This document shows, one piece after another, positions 18,090 to 27,700 of a stretch of DNA of 41,731 bases. Source of the stretch: Spirochaetota bacterium (lineage in GTDB: Bacteria; Spirochaetota; UBA4802; JAFGDQ01). Both the position numbers and the translations under genes were made by a program. The notes under the pieces were generated by a model. That model had not been told where the DNA came from and searched no databases. It was given only the letters and a program-made list of their open reading frames with translations. The DNA lies in NCBI GenBank assembly GCA_034190085.1, contig JAXHTS010000055.1, forward strand, positions 74,117-115,847, given 5' to 3'. Numbering within the stretch: the first letter of the stretch is position 1; every line of letters starts with the position of its first letter.

Positions 18090-18755
18090 ATGGAGATAAA
18101 AATTTTAAAAAATATATTTGAATCAAACGTTGAGATGGCCGGTTCTATTAGAGATTTGCTAATACAAGAGAAGGTATATATGATCGATATAATGGGCTCC
18201 CCAGGATCGGGGAAAACCACCCTGACTGATAAAATAGTAACATCACTAAAGGATGAATATAGAATTGGCATTATTGAGGGTGATATAAAGACTACAAAGG
18301 ATTCGGAGAAGCTTACAAAGCATAAAGTGCCCATTGTTCAAATTGAAACTTCACTCTTTGGTGGGGATTGTCACCTCGAGAGTTCATGGATAAAGAAATC
18401 GCTGGAGGAGTTTGACCTAAGCATTATAGATTTAATAATCATCGAAAATATTGGAAATCTTGTTTGCCCTGCGGAATTTGAACTTGGAGATGATGAAAGG
18501 ATTGTCGTATTGAGCGTTACAGAGGGCGAGGATAAACCAGTAAAATACCCCTTGATGTTCAATACATCAAAGACCCTGATTCTGAACAAGATAGATCTTC
18601 TGCCCTATCTCGATTACAACCTAGAAGAGGTAAAGGATAATATAAGAAGAGTCAATCCTAATATGAATCTATTTCAACTGAGCGCTACTTCGGGCGAGGG
18701 GTATAATAGGTTTATAGAATATTTGAGAACGAATATCAATAATAAATTGAAATGA
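18090..18755 (+). CDS. hypB: HypB-type nickel/GTP-dependent metallochaperone
   Basis: The 221-aa SIMIBI-class GTPase has HypB marks: P-loop GSPGSGKT (residues ~36-43), IIEGDIKTTKD, the metal site GGDCHLES with Cys94-His95, ENIGNLVCPAEFELG with Cys126, the HypB signature LSVTEGEDKPVKYPLMF and the base-recognition NKIDLLP. In known systems HypB loads nickel into [NiFe]-hydrogenase with HypA and SlyD. The N-terminal CxxCGC or His-rich nickel-storage segments of some HypBs are absent. No hydrogenase or other hyp gene is in view. The neighbours are acyl-CoA mutases, which usually rely on MeaB, another SIMIBI GTPase, but this protein is not MeaB/ArgK. The ATG follows GGGAGGAGAC. Confidence 0.88.
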   Translation: MEIKILKNIFESNVEMAGSIRDLLIQEKVYMIDIMGSPGSGKTTLTDKIVTSLKDEYRIGIIEGDIKTTKDSEKLTKHKVPIVQIETSLFGGDCHLESSWIKKSLEEFDLSIIDLIIIENIGNLVCPAEFELGDDERIVVLSVTEGEDKPVKYPLMFNTSKTLILNKIDLLPYLDYNLEEVKDNIRRVNPNMNLFQLSATSGEGYNRFIEYLRTNINNKLK

Positions 18756-18802
18756 GCATTATCCCCTCAAAAGGGATGCACATTATTGTATCATAAAGGG
18801 AG

Positions 18803-19924
18803 ATGGGAATAGAAAGCCTAAGGCATAAATCCATTTTAATAATGGCATCAGTTAGATGGCATAATGCTTCAGCCTCTTATGCATTGCTCCTAGCCAAAGG
18901 ATTAGAGAAGCATGGTATGCGAGTCTCATTCTTTGGGATACCACATAGTCCAATCATTAAGGAAGCACAAATGGCTGGACTTCAGGTGTATGATGAGATT
19001 GATCTGATGGATAAAAATCCAATAAAATATTTAAAAAATATAAAAAAATTAAGGCAGATTGTAAATAAAGATTATATTGATATGCTTCATCCTCATATAT
19101 CGAGAGATCACACCTTTGCATATTTATCAACATTGGGTAGGTCGATTCCCATAATTAGAACCAGGACAGACAGCATCCCACCCAAGAATAATCCCATAAA
19201 CAGATTTTTTTATGTAAATTCTGCAAAGCAATACATAATCTCAGCCGGATACATGTTACCTGTATTGAAAGACATGGGTATTGAGGAGAGATCTATATCT
19301 ATTGTTCCTCCTGAAATCAATTACAAAATATTTTCAAACTATCATCCCAAAACTAATCTAAAGAAAGAATTGGGGATCCCTCAAAATAAAATAGTAATTT
19401 CCTTCATTGGAAGATTGGATAAAATTAAGGGAGTAGAATATTTTATCGATAGTTATTCCTTTTTAAGGAATAGAGATAAATTTCACTTTATTATCTCAGG
19501 TGAAGAGATAAATTTAACAGCCGAATATTTGAGAAAAGCTGCTGATCATCAAAAAATTGAGAATATATCATTTCTCGGAAGAGTAGATGATGTAAGGGAG
19601 ATACTTTCAATAACCGATATCGGGGTTATACCATCTGTTGGTTCTGAGGCTATTTGCAGAATAGCACTTGAGATGTTATCATTTGGAATCCCAATAATTG
19701 GCAGTAATGTGAATTCTATTCCAGAGATAATATCCGAGTTTGATGGAGTAGTGGTAAATTCAGGAGAGCCTGAAGAGATTGCTGATGCCATTGAAAAATT
19801 ATCTAATGTGGTTGAATATAATAAAACAAAAAATAACATTAGATCTAAAATTGAAAACAGAAATCCAGATAAATTTATAACCTCCTATCTGGATATCTAC
19901 TCAAAAGTCTTTGATCAATATTGA
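18803..19924 (+). CDS. GT4-family glycosyltransferase
   Basis: The 373-aa product has a GT-B fold. The N-terminal Rossmann half begins ILIMASVRWHNASASYALLLAKGLEKHG (residues ~10-38) and holds DMLHPHISRDHT. The C-terminal half has FIGRLDKIKGVEYFIDSY (~200), ISFLGRVDDV and the nucleotide-sugar site IPSVGSEAICRIALEMLSFGIPIIGSNVNSIPEII, with the ExxxxxxxE pair as E-A-I...A-L-E. It likely transfers a sugar to a lipid or envelope glycan on the cytoplasmic side; donor and acceptor are unknown. The ATG at 18803 sits directly against GGGAG, too close for an ideal site, so start choice is open by a few codons. It is 47 nt after hypB and may be co-transcribed. Confidence 0.82.
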   Translation: MGIESLRHKSILIMASVRWHNASASYALLLAKGLEKHGMRVSFFGIPHSPIIKEAQMAGLQVYDEIDLMDKNPIKYLKNIKKLRQIVNKDYIDMLHPHISRDHTFAYLSTLGRSIPIIRTRTDSIPPKNNPINRFFYVNSAKQYIISAGYMLPVLKDMGIEERSISIVPPEINYKIFSNYHPKTNLKKELGIPQNKIVISFIGRLDKIKGVEYFIDSYSFLRNRDKFHFIISGEEINLTAEYLRKAADHQKIENISFLGRVDDVREILSITDIGVIPSVGSEAICRIALEMLSFGIPIIGSNVNSIPEIISEFDGVVVNSGEPEEIADAIEKLSNVVEYNKTKNNIRSKIENRNPDKFITSYLDIYSKVFDQY

Positions 19925-20107
19925 TCCATATTTACAAGCAAATATACAATGTAGTTTTTTCAGTAAAAGCAATTTATGTATACCAAGTCGTTCGATATTC
20001 TAATTTGATAATTTTATTTTTTGATTCTTTTCGAGTATTTATATAAACGACTCTTCCAATAAAGCAATAACCAAATAAAAAAATATCTAAGCTGTACAAT
20101 CCGATGA

Positions 20108-21319
20108 TTACTTATTGCTCAATTTAGAGTATAAATTACCCTTAAGAGTAGTAGTCAAATCGTTAAGCACATTCATATAAACGATATATGCATCAAAGGG
20201 AGAATTGTAAGGGTTAAAATACTTATGAACATCACCATCAGAAAACCACTTGGTGCACATATAATAAAAATGATCAGAGGTTAAAAGTTTTCTCCATACA
20301 TTTATTAATTCATTATTATTTGAGGACATTACTTCCCCTTCATATCCATATGCCATCTCAAGCGCAGAATTTTGCAGAGGATTGCCCATCCATGCTGTCA
20401 GATCTCTCTCCATATCAGCCCATGAAATGTAATATGGCACATCCAGCTTTGCTATGGGAGTATAGTATTTGCCTGATTCGGAAGGAGTAATGAACTGCAT
20501 ATCTGGATGATTTAGTATTTTAGCCGGCAGTGCGCGCAAAAAATCAAAAATTCCAGTATCCGCCCATTGATGCTCTCCAAATGTCTCATAATCCATGAAT
20601 AGGTTTATCACCTCGCCATTGCCGTTGATATTATGTATCCAACTGGCGAACTTATCTGCTGTTAAGGGGTATTCCGACCAACCTCGGTTTGAGAATCTAA
20701 AGGCAATATCATCAGAAAGCTTATAATTCTTCAAAAGTAGATTTAACTTATTACAACTCTCTGGTCGATATAAAAAATTTGGTGAACGCCATCCCATAAT
20801 ATGATCTACCCCATCCGCAAGAATTGTTGTAAACCCTAAATCCTCAATATGCCTTGCCAGTTCATTATTGTAAATCAGCTCTGTATTTCTAAAAGTCGTT
20901 GGTCTCTGTTGGAAAAGACCATAAATAATTTTCATATGTTTAATTATTTGCCTGTTAAATTCACTTTTCGAAAAAAGGAAGGATAGCGAATGGTAATAAG
21001 TTTCAGTAATAAATTCAACGCATCCAGTAGATGCAAGTTCTCGAAATGAAATAATTACCTCAGGATTATACTTTTCAAATTGTTCAAGCGCAATTCCGCT
21101 AATCGAATAGGAAACCTTGAATTTCCCTTTGAATTTTTCAATAAGATCAAGCATTATTCTATTTGCAGGCAAATAACATTTCCTGCTTACCTTATTACAA
21201 ATCTCTCGATTCGCATCATCATCCTCGTAAAAATGATTTACTCCGATATCGAAGAATGAATAACCCTTTTTGAGTCGAAATGGTTGGTGCACCTGAAAAT
21301 AAAAACATACTGAAACCAT
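20108..21319 (-). CDS. GH57-family alpha-amylase / glucanohydrolase
   Basis: The 403-aa cytoplasmic enzyme shows the GH57 conserved regions in order: YFQVHQPFR (residues ~7-15), SYSISGIALEQ, FRNTELIYNNELA with the likely nucleophile Glu, and FMDYETFGEHQ with the likely acid/base Asp. It ends with a helical domain. GH57 enzymes of this size and layout act on alpha-1,4-glucans as amylases or related enzymes. The ATG follows AAAGGAGATAGTATA. The gene starts 29 nt after the glycogen synthase stop on the same strand, so the two form a glycogen synthesis/remodelling operon. No signal peptide is present, in line with work on an intracellular polymer. Confidence 0.88.
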   Translation of the reverse strand: MVSVCFYFQVHQPFRLKKGYSFFDIGVNHFYEDDDANREICNKVSRKCYLPANRIMLDLIEKFKGKFKVSYSISGIALEQFEKYNPEVIISFRELASTGCVEFITETYYHSLSFLFSKSEFNRQIIKHMKIIYGLFQQRPTTFRNTELIYNNELARHIEDLGFTTILADGVDHIMGWRSPNFLYRPESCNKLNLLLKNYKLSDDIAFRFSNRGWSEYPLTADKFASWIHNINGNGEVINLFMDYETFGEHQWADTGIFDFLRALPAKILNHPDMQFITPSESGKYYTPIAKLDVPYYISWADMERDLTAWMGNPLQNSALEMAYGYEGEVMSSNNNELINVWRKLLTSDHFYYMCTKWFSDGDVHKYFNPYNSPFDAYIVYMNVLNDLTTTLKGNLYSKLSNK

Positions 21320-21348
21320 TATACTATCTCCTTTAAAAAAAATTTTTT

Positions 21349-22623
21349 TTATGCGGCGAGTCTACAATAAATACTTTTGATTTTTTCTCCAGCGGTATTC
21401 CATTCAACGCCCTTAATCTCTTCCTGGCATTCCTTTACAATTTCTCTGGATAACTCTTCACTGTTAAGAATAGCTACAATGCAGTCAGCAAGCCTATTCA
21501 CATCCCAGAAATCTACACAGATCGCATGTTTAAGTATTTCCGAAGCCCCTGATTGTTTCGAGATTATTATTGGAATATCATAGACCAATGCCTCAAATGG
21601 AGTGAGACCGAAGGGTTCTGAAACTGAAGGCATAACATATAAATCGCTCATTGCATACATCCTTTCTACATCAGCGCCCCTTAAGAATCCTGTAAAATGA
21701 AACCTGTCCGCTATTCTCTGCTCGGCCATTTTATATATCATCTGAGGCAGAAGATCCCCATTGCCTGCCATGACAAACCTTACATTTTTCACTTTCTTCA
21801 ATACCTGATTTGCTGCCGCCATAAAATAATCAGGCCCCTTCTGCATAGTAACCCTTCCAAGATAAAGCACTATCTTATCATCAATATTTTTTTTTATACC
21901 GTATCTCTCGAACTGCCTCTCCTTATTAACTGCATTATGTATAACTTCAATCTTATCAGGATTGATGCCATAATGACGGACTATTATATTCTTGGTATAA
22001 CAGCTCACAGCTATAATCTTATCGGCATTATCCATGCCATATTTTTCAATATTATAAACATCCCTGTTAATATTATCTCCACTCCTGTCAAACTCAGTTG
22101 CATGGACATGAACAATAAGGGGCTTGTCACTTGCATTTTTTGTTAGTACGCCAGCCGGAAAAGTAAGCCAATCATGGGCATGGATAATGTCAAAATCCTC
22201 ATAATAACTTAAGGATTCTCCTGCTAAAGAATAGTTCATTACTTCTGCTAATAAATTTTCCCCATAATTACCAGTAAATTCCAAAATCCCTGCCTGCCCT
22301 TTCCTGGTTGGCACCTCTGAGGAAAAATGTTTCAGGTATTGTCTATTAGCAATAGTTGTATAATAGGGAGAATAAGAACCCAAAGAATCAATATTAATCA
22401 TTTTTAATTGTTCTCTTAGTTTTCCTATATTATTAACCAGAGGCACTTCATCCGCACCAATTATATTGACTTGACTGTTTATTCCCTTGCCTTTCTTTGT
22501 CGGAAGCACAAAGGTAATATCTACGTTGTTATCTATCAGACCTCTGGATATACCAAAACAAGCTGTGCCCAATCCCCCGCTCACATAGGGCGGGAATTCC
22601 CATCCGTACATTAATACTTTCAT
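21349..22623 (-). CDS. Glycogen/starch synthase-type glycosyltransferase (GT4/GT5)
   Basis: The 424-aa product has the GT-B layout of glycogen synthase-like enzymes. The N-terminus is MYGWEFPPYVSGGLGTACFGI with the donor-binding SGGLG loop, then IIHAHDWLTFPAG. The C-terminal half has VLYLGRVTMQKGPDYFMAA, GNGDLLPQM, FTGFLRGADVERMYAMSD and PSVSEPFGLTPFEAL with the conserved E-x7-E pair. It would extend alpha-1,4-glucan from ADP- or UDP-glucose. The ATG at 22623 is preceded by GGAGGCTTTG; a TTG one codon earlier is less likely. It is followed at 29 nt by the GH57 amylase, as in other bacteria that pair these two families. Confidence 0.85.
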   Translation of the reverse strand: MKVLMYGWEFPPYVSGGLGTACFGISRGLIDNNVDITFVLPTKKGKGINSQVNIIGADEVPLVNNIGKLREQLKMINIDSLGSYSPYYTTIANRQYLKHFSSEVPTRKGQAGILEFTGNYGENLLAEVMNYSLAGESLSYYEDFDIIHAHDWLTFPAGVLTKNASDKPLIVHVHATEFDRSGDNINRDVYNIEKYGMDNADKIIAVSCYTKNIIVRHYGINPDKIEVIHNAVNKERQFERYGIKKNIDDKIVLYLGRVTMQKGPDYFMAAANQVLKKVKNVRFVMAGNGDLLPQMIYKMAEQRIADRFHFTGFLRGADVERMYAMSDLYVMPSVSEPFGLTPFEALVYDIPIIISKQSGASEILKHAICVDFWDVNRLADCIVAILNSEELSREIVKECQEEIKGVEWNTAGEKIKSIYCRLAA

Positions 22624-22626
22624 CAA

Positions 22627-22932
22627 AGCCTCCTCTCTCTGAAATCTATTTTTTATGAATAAATAATGGAAAATTCTTAAAAATTAAATTTTTCAGCTAT
22701 TGTAAAAACTAATTTAAATTGTCACTTAATATAAAAATATTTATTTACGAATTTATAAGAGTTCGCACCAAATTCACTATTTAAACGGTTATAAATTATC
22801 CGAAGTTAATATTTTTACAAGTGGAGATAATCTATTTTCTAACTCAGAATTGGGATTATTTATATATAAAAAATTAAATAAGTTTAATGTAGGATTATGC
22901 TTACAAGGATGGTTACGACGGATTGAAAAAGG
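22627..22932. other. Intergenic region upstream of the glycogen operon
   Basis: This 306-nt, very AT-rich stretch lies between the LuxR-type regulator stop and the glycogen synthase start, and must hold the promoter of the latter. A plus-strand open frame of ~66 codons ends at 22936, but it lacks a start codon and I do not count it as a gene. A small AT inverted repeat lies near 22680-22695. Confidence 0.35.
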
Positions 22933-23565
22933 TTAATCCACAAGATTATTTTTTAATGCATAGCGAGTTAATTCAATCGTATTCTTCATATTCATCTTTT
23001 CAAGAATTCTACTTCTGTATGTGCTGATTGTTTTTACACTAAGATATAACTCCTTGGCAATATCTGAGACACTTTTCCCCATTACCAACTTGCAAAATAC
23101 TTGATATTCACGGTCAGAAAGAGACTCATGAAGTGGTATATTGTTATCCTGAATAAGATTATCGGCTAGTTCTTCAGCGAGAGTGGGGCTGATATATTTA
23201 CCTCCCTCTGATACCTTTATAATAGCTTCAATCATTTTTTCAGGCGAGGCAGACTTTGTCAGGTAGCCGGATGCCCCGGCTTTCAGTATTCTGACTGCAT
23301 AATGTTTTTCCGGATACATGCTTAGAACCAAAACTGGAATATTTGGTTTCTCTATTTTTAATTGTTTCAGAATTTCTAATCCATTTCTTCCGGGCATCGA
23401 GATATCCAGCAAAACGATGTCATACATGTTTTTTCTTATTTTCTCCAGTAACTCCTGCCCATCTCTTGCCTCATCAGTAACAGCATTGAAAAGCTGTTCT
23501 GAAAAAATCTCTTTAAGACCGGATCTTACAATTGCATGATCATCGGCTATAATAATTTTTAACAT
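22933..23565 (-). CDS. NarL/LuxR-family response regulator
   Basis: The 210-aa protein has an N-terminal receiver domain (residues ~1-120): IIADDHAIVRSGL with the acidic pair, phospho-acceptor Asp in IVLLDISMPGRNG (~54), Thr/Ser in VLSMYPEKH and Lys in YLTKSA. A LuxR-type helix-turn-helix follows at ~145-205: LSDREYQVFCKLVMGKSVSDIAKELYLSVKTISTYRSRILEKM. It binds DNA when phosphorylated. It is the last gene of the CheR/hybrid kinase/HisKA_3 run and lies 58 nt after the HisKA_3 kinase, the class that normally phosphorylates NarL-type regulators. The ATG follows AGAGGTCAGA. The target genes are unknown. Confidence 0.93.
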   Translation of the reverse strand: MLKIIIADDHAIVRSGLKEIFSEQLFNAVTDEARDGQELLEKIRKNMYDIVLLDISMPGRNGLEILKQLKIEKPNIPVLVLSMYPEKHYAVRILKAGASGYLTKSASPEKMIEAIIKVSEGGKYISPTLAEELADNLIQDNNIPLHESLSDREYQVFCKLVMGKSVSDIAKELYLSVKTISTYRSRILEKMNMKNTIELTRYALKNNLVD

Positions 23566-23623
23566 TCTGACCTCTTAAGCGTGTCATCATCCATATATAT
23601 AATAAAATTTAGGTAATAATTTA

Positions 23624-24742
23624 TCAAATAGAATATGTAATTGGAAATACTACTTTTACTTTTGTTCCCACATCCCTTATGCCTCCTATATATAACCTGG
23701 CATTATAAAAATTGGCTCTTTCCTTAATGCCAATAATTCCAAAGGAGTTAGGATTATTAATCTGCTCCTCTGTTATACCTTTGCCATTATCATTTATTTC
23801 TATTTTTATTGTATTCCCTTCCTCTGCTAAAACAATATCAACCTTAGTAGCTTGCGAATGCCGCGCAACATTTGTTAAAACCTCCTGATAAATACGAAAT
23901 ATATTCAGCATAAGTTTATCATCCATATGATTAATTTCTTCTGGATCAAAACGAAGCACGCACTTAATTCCGGTTCTCCCCTCAATTTCCCTTGCCAACC
24001 ATTCAATTGCGGCACATAATCCAAAATCATCTAATATGCCTGGTCTAAGTTCTGATGATATTCGATGTACTGATTCAATTGTATTATCTATAAGAGTTGA
24101 CATTAATTCCAATCTCTGTAAAAGAACGCTTCGATCATCATCCAATTTCCTTCTTATCCAACCCAAATCCATTTTGAGAGCGGTTAATGATTGTCCCAAC
24201 TCATCATGAAGCTCGCGAGCAATTCCAGTCCTCTCCTCCTCTCTTACTTCCAACAAATGTTGGGAAAGATTGCGCAATTCTCTTTCGCTATCTTTAAGCT
24301 CTTTTGTTCTCTCTACGACCATATCCTCTAACAAATTTTTCTCTTTATGCAACAAATCTTCTGCTTTCTTTATTCGCAACATTGCCTTAATCTGAGCCGC
24401 TAATTCCATTTCATCAATAGGTTTTGCACAAAATGCATCAGCCCCAATTTCCATACCCTTTACTTTGCTTTCAATATCAATATCGATGGCAGTCAACATA
24501 ATAACTGGTATGTATTTTGTCTTAGAATCTGATTTCAGCCTTTCGCATACTTCATATCCATCCATGTTTGGCATTTTAATATCTAACAATATAGTATCTG
24601 GCAATTCCTCGATAGCTTTTTTCAGGCCTTCATATCCAGATTCTGCTGTAATAACCTCGCACTCAGGAATAAGATTTTTTAATAAGGCCCTGATTGATAT
24701 TAAATTATCCCTTTTATCATCGATTGCTAATATCTTAGGCAT
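23624..24742 (-). CDS. Receiver-HisKA_3 hybrid sensor kinase (NarX-type transmitter)
   Basis: The 372-aa cytoplasmic protein has an N-terminal receiver (~1-120): ILAIDDKRDNL, phospho-Asp in TILLDIKMPNMDGYEV (~55), Thr in IMLTA and Lys in CAKPIDEME. A coiled linker follows (KKAEDLLHKEKNLLEDMVVERTKELKDSE), then the HisKA_3 helix with the phospho-His in GIARELHDELGQSLTALKMDLGWI (~180). The C-terminal HATPase has HRISSELRPGILDDFGL, NVARHSQATKVDI and DNGKGI. With no sensor of its own, it can take a signal through the receiver, probably from the hybrid kinase encoded 5 nt upstream, and pass it to the LuxR-type regulator downstream. The start overlaps the upstream gene's GGGAG end, suggesting translational coupling. 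Confidence 0.93.
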   Translation of the reverse strand: MPKILAIDDKRDNLISIRALLKNLIPECEVITAESGYEGLKKAIEELPDTILLDIKMPNMDGYEVCERLKSDSKTKYIPVIMLTAIDIDIESKVKGMEIGADAFCAKPIDEMELAAQIKAMLRIKKAEDLLHKEKNLLEDMVVERTKELKDSERELRNLSQHLLEVREEERTGIARELHDELGQSLTALKMDLGWIRRKLDDDRSVLLQRLELMSTLIDNTIESVHRISSELRPGILDDFGLCAAIEWLAREIEGRTGIKCVLRFDPEEINHMDDKLMLNIFRIYQEVLTNVARHSQATKVDIVLAEEGNTIKIEINDNGKGITEEQINNPNSFGIIGIKERANFYNARLYIGGIRDVGTKVKVVFPITYSI

Positions 24743-24747
24743 AATAT

Positions 24748-27700
24748 CTATTCTCCCAGGTTTTTTCTTATCGTTCTTAGAACCACCTCCGGCTCGACTG
24801 GTTTAGATATATAATCATCAAAACCGGCATCAAGGATTCTCTTTCTGTCTTCCGACATCGCAAATGCGGTCAATGCGATAACCGGAATATGCCTTGCAGC
24901 TTCGCTACTCTTTATTTTATTGATAATGTCAAAGCCGCTCATTTGGGGCAATGCGATATCAAGAAGAACTAAATCGGGAAGATTCTCATAAATTAAACTT
25001 AGCCCGCTTTCTCCATCAACTGCCTCTAATATATTATATCTTTTGCCAAGCACAGCCTTAATTGTAATCATATTATCCGGATTATCCTCGACTATAAGGA
25101 CATTATATTTACTATTTTCCCGCTGAATTAATTTATCATTTGCTTTATTTTTAATCTCATCTTTGTCATTATTATTGGAACTGTCCAATCCCCTGTCATT
25201 GATGGACTTATTTTTAAATAATTGCTGTATTTTGAATAATAATTCTTTTTTATTGATATCTCCCTTTTGAATCAACTGCTGAATATTGTTATTAGTGAGT
25301 TTTTTCATATCCTCAGCAGTTAAATCTTTTGCGGTAAGCACAAGTACAGGAATAGATTCAGTAGATTTCTTTGAGCGTATATCATTTAAAACATCAAAGC
25401 CATCCATCCCTGGCATCATCAGGTCTAGTATAATACCATCAGGAATAGAATATTTTAAATATTCAATCGCCTCCCTCCCATCATTAGCTATATCAATAAT
25501 AAATCCTTCTTTTACAAGAATTTTTTTCATCTGATTAACAGCAACCTCATTGTCCTCCACAAGCAAGATCCTTTTACCTATTACAGGATCATATATTTCT
25601 CCATTCTCAGAAGAATTATCCATAACAAAATCAATTGATTTTTCCCATTTTATTGGAAGAATTACAGTAAATGTAGAACCTTTATGTAGTTCACTCGCGA
25701 CTTTGATCTCAGCACCGATTATTTCTGCTGTTTTATAAGCAATAGCAAGTCCAAGTCCTGTGCCCCCATACCTGCCTGTTAAAGAACTATCTAATTGCGA
25801 AAATTCACTGAATATAATAGGAATTTCCTCTTCCGAAATACCAATTCCTGTATCAATAATTTTAATAAATATATTCTCATCATCAGTTGAGGCATCTATT
25901 GTAACGCTTCCCTCATCAGTAAATTTTATTGCATTTCCAATAATATTTTGAAGAATCTGATTTACCCTTTTCTTATCACTCTCAATTCTCGGTAGGTCAT
26001 CAGCGATATCTTTTTTTAACTCTATGCCTTTTTCATCTGCTATGGGCAAAAGGGATTCAACAATTGAATCTATTATTGCTTTCAAGGAAAAGGTATTAAG
26101 TTTTATCTCTATTTTACCTGCTTCTATTTTTGATATATCAAGGATATCATTTATTAAATATAAAAGATTTTTACCATTTCGATCAATTATATTAAGATAT
26201 TCTATTTCTTCGTGTGTAAGTCTATCCTTAGTTTGCATAATTAAAACGCGTGAAAGGGCAAGAATGGAATTAAGAGGGGTTCGCAGCTCATGACTCATAT
26301 TTGAAAGAAATACGCTCTTTAATCGATTTGCTTCCTCAATCTTATCTTTCTGTGTCATCAGCTCAATATTCTGATGCCGCAATTCATCCGATTGCTGAGC
26401 TAAGAGAGAGGCCTGCAAATTAAGCTCCTTTGACTGAATCTCTAGCTCACTGTTTTTGCTATTCAATTCTTCCGCCAACCTTATAGTTTCTTCATTAGCA
26501 AGCAGATTAGCTATCCCTGTATTGATGCTCTTCCAACCTATTTTAATAATTTCCATACTTTGTGCAGAATAGCGATTCAGGGCGCCAAGGGAAATAACAG
26601 CAAGCACTTCATCTTGAATAACAATTGGGATAGTAATTATCTCTTTAGGTAAATAATCCCCGGCAAATGTTTTGAATTTCAAAATACTATCTTTTGGAAT
26701 CTCTTTAAGATGACTGACATTTTTAGTCTCTATTGCTTTTCCGAACTCACCCTCTAGAATTTTAGCATTAAAAGATTGCAAGGCTTCAGCGTTTAACCCA
26801 ATTGAATAAAAAGGACAATATTTATCCTCTTCTCTTTCCAATACAAAATAAGCTCCAAAATCGGATTTTGTAATTTTAATTAAAATAGATAGGAGTTCCC
26901 TCCTGAAATCATAAATTCCTGTTGTGACTAATAATTTATTTATTATCTCAGCATTCCCGATTTGAACCTCAAATTGAGTCTTAATGGAATCAGCCATTTC
27001 ATTAAAGATATTCCCCAAATCGGCGACCTCGTCTTCACCAACAACATCATTTCTTGCTTCCAAATCCCCTAGGCGAATTCTATTAGCGACCCTAGACATA
27101 TGAATTATCTGCCTTGAAAGTCTATTTGCCAATCCCTTGGAGATAAAATATACGAAGACAAAAGATATTATTAAATATATTATTAATTGCCTCATCATTT
27201 TATAAATTGGCTGATAGACCTCATTTATATCCTGTTTGGCTACAAATCCCCATCGAGTTAGGGGAAGATACGAATATGCAGCTAATACCTTCTCTCCTCT
27301 ATAATCCCTTGTTTCTATAATCCCTCGATTACCTTTTGATACCAGAGATACGGGTTCTGCTACTATTCTCCTCTTTAACATGGCATCCCTGTCCCATCTT
27401 AACTCGCTTAACACAATGCCATCGCGACTAATGATAAAGGTCTCGCCTGTGTTCACCATGCCTGTATGGTCAAGAAGCAAATCATCTTGATAATGTTTCA
27501 AATCTATTTTGCCCGCTACAATGGCGATAGGATGTCTGCCTTTACGCTCTAAACAAAACATGGGTATTGATATAACCATAACAGGTTTATTAAGTCTCTT
27601 CGAATAATAGATATCATCAATATATAAATCCTTGCTCATTAAGGGCTTAATAAAGTAGGCATTCATGGATCTGTCTTTTCCTTCAAAAGATAAATCCGAA

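Noticed and set aside
19986-20052. AGTCGTT ... AACGACT inverted repeat between convergent GT4 and GH57 genes
   Set aside because: Only 7 bp of stem over a 53-nt loop; too weak to call a terminator or operator.
22730-22936. Plus-strand open frame of ~66 codons (ending GWLRRIEKG) in the gap before the LuxR-type regulator
   Set aside because: No ATG, GTG or TTG with a ribosome-binding site; the DNA is so AT-rich that an open stretch of this length can occur by chance; it runs into the end of the regulator gene.
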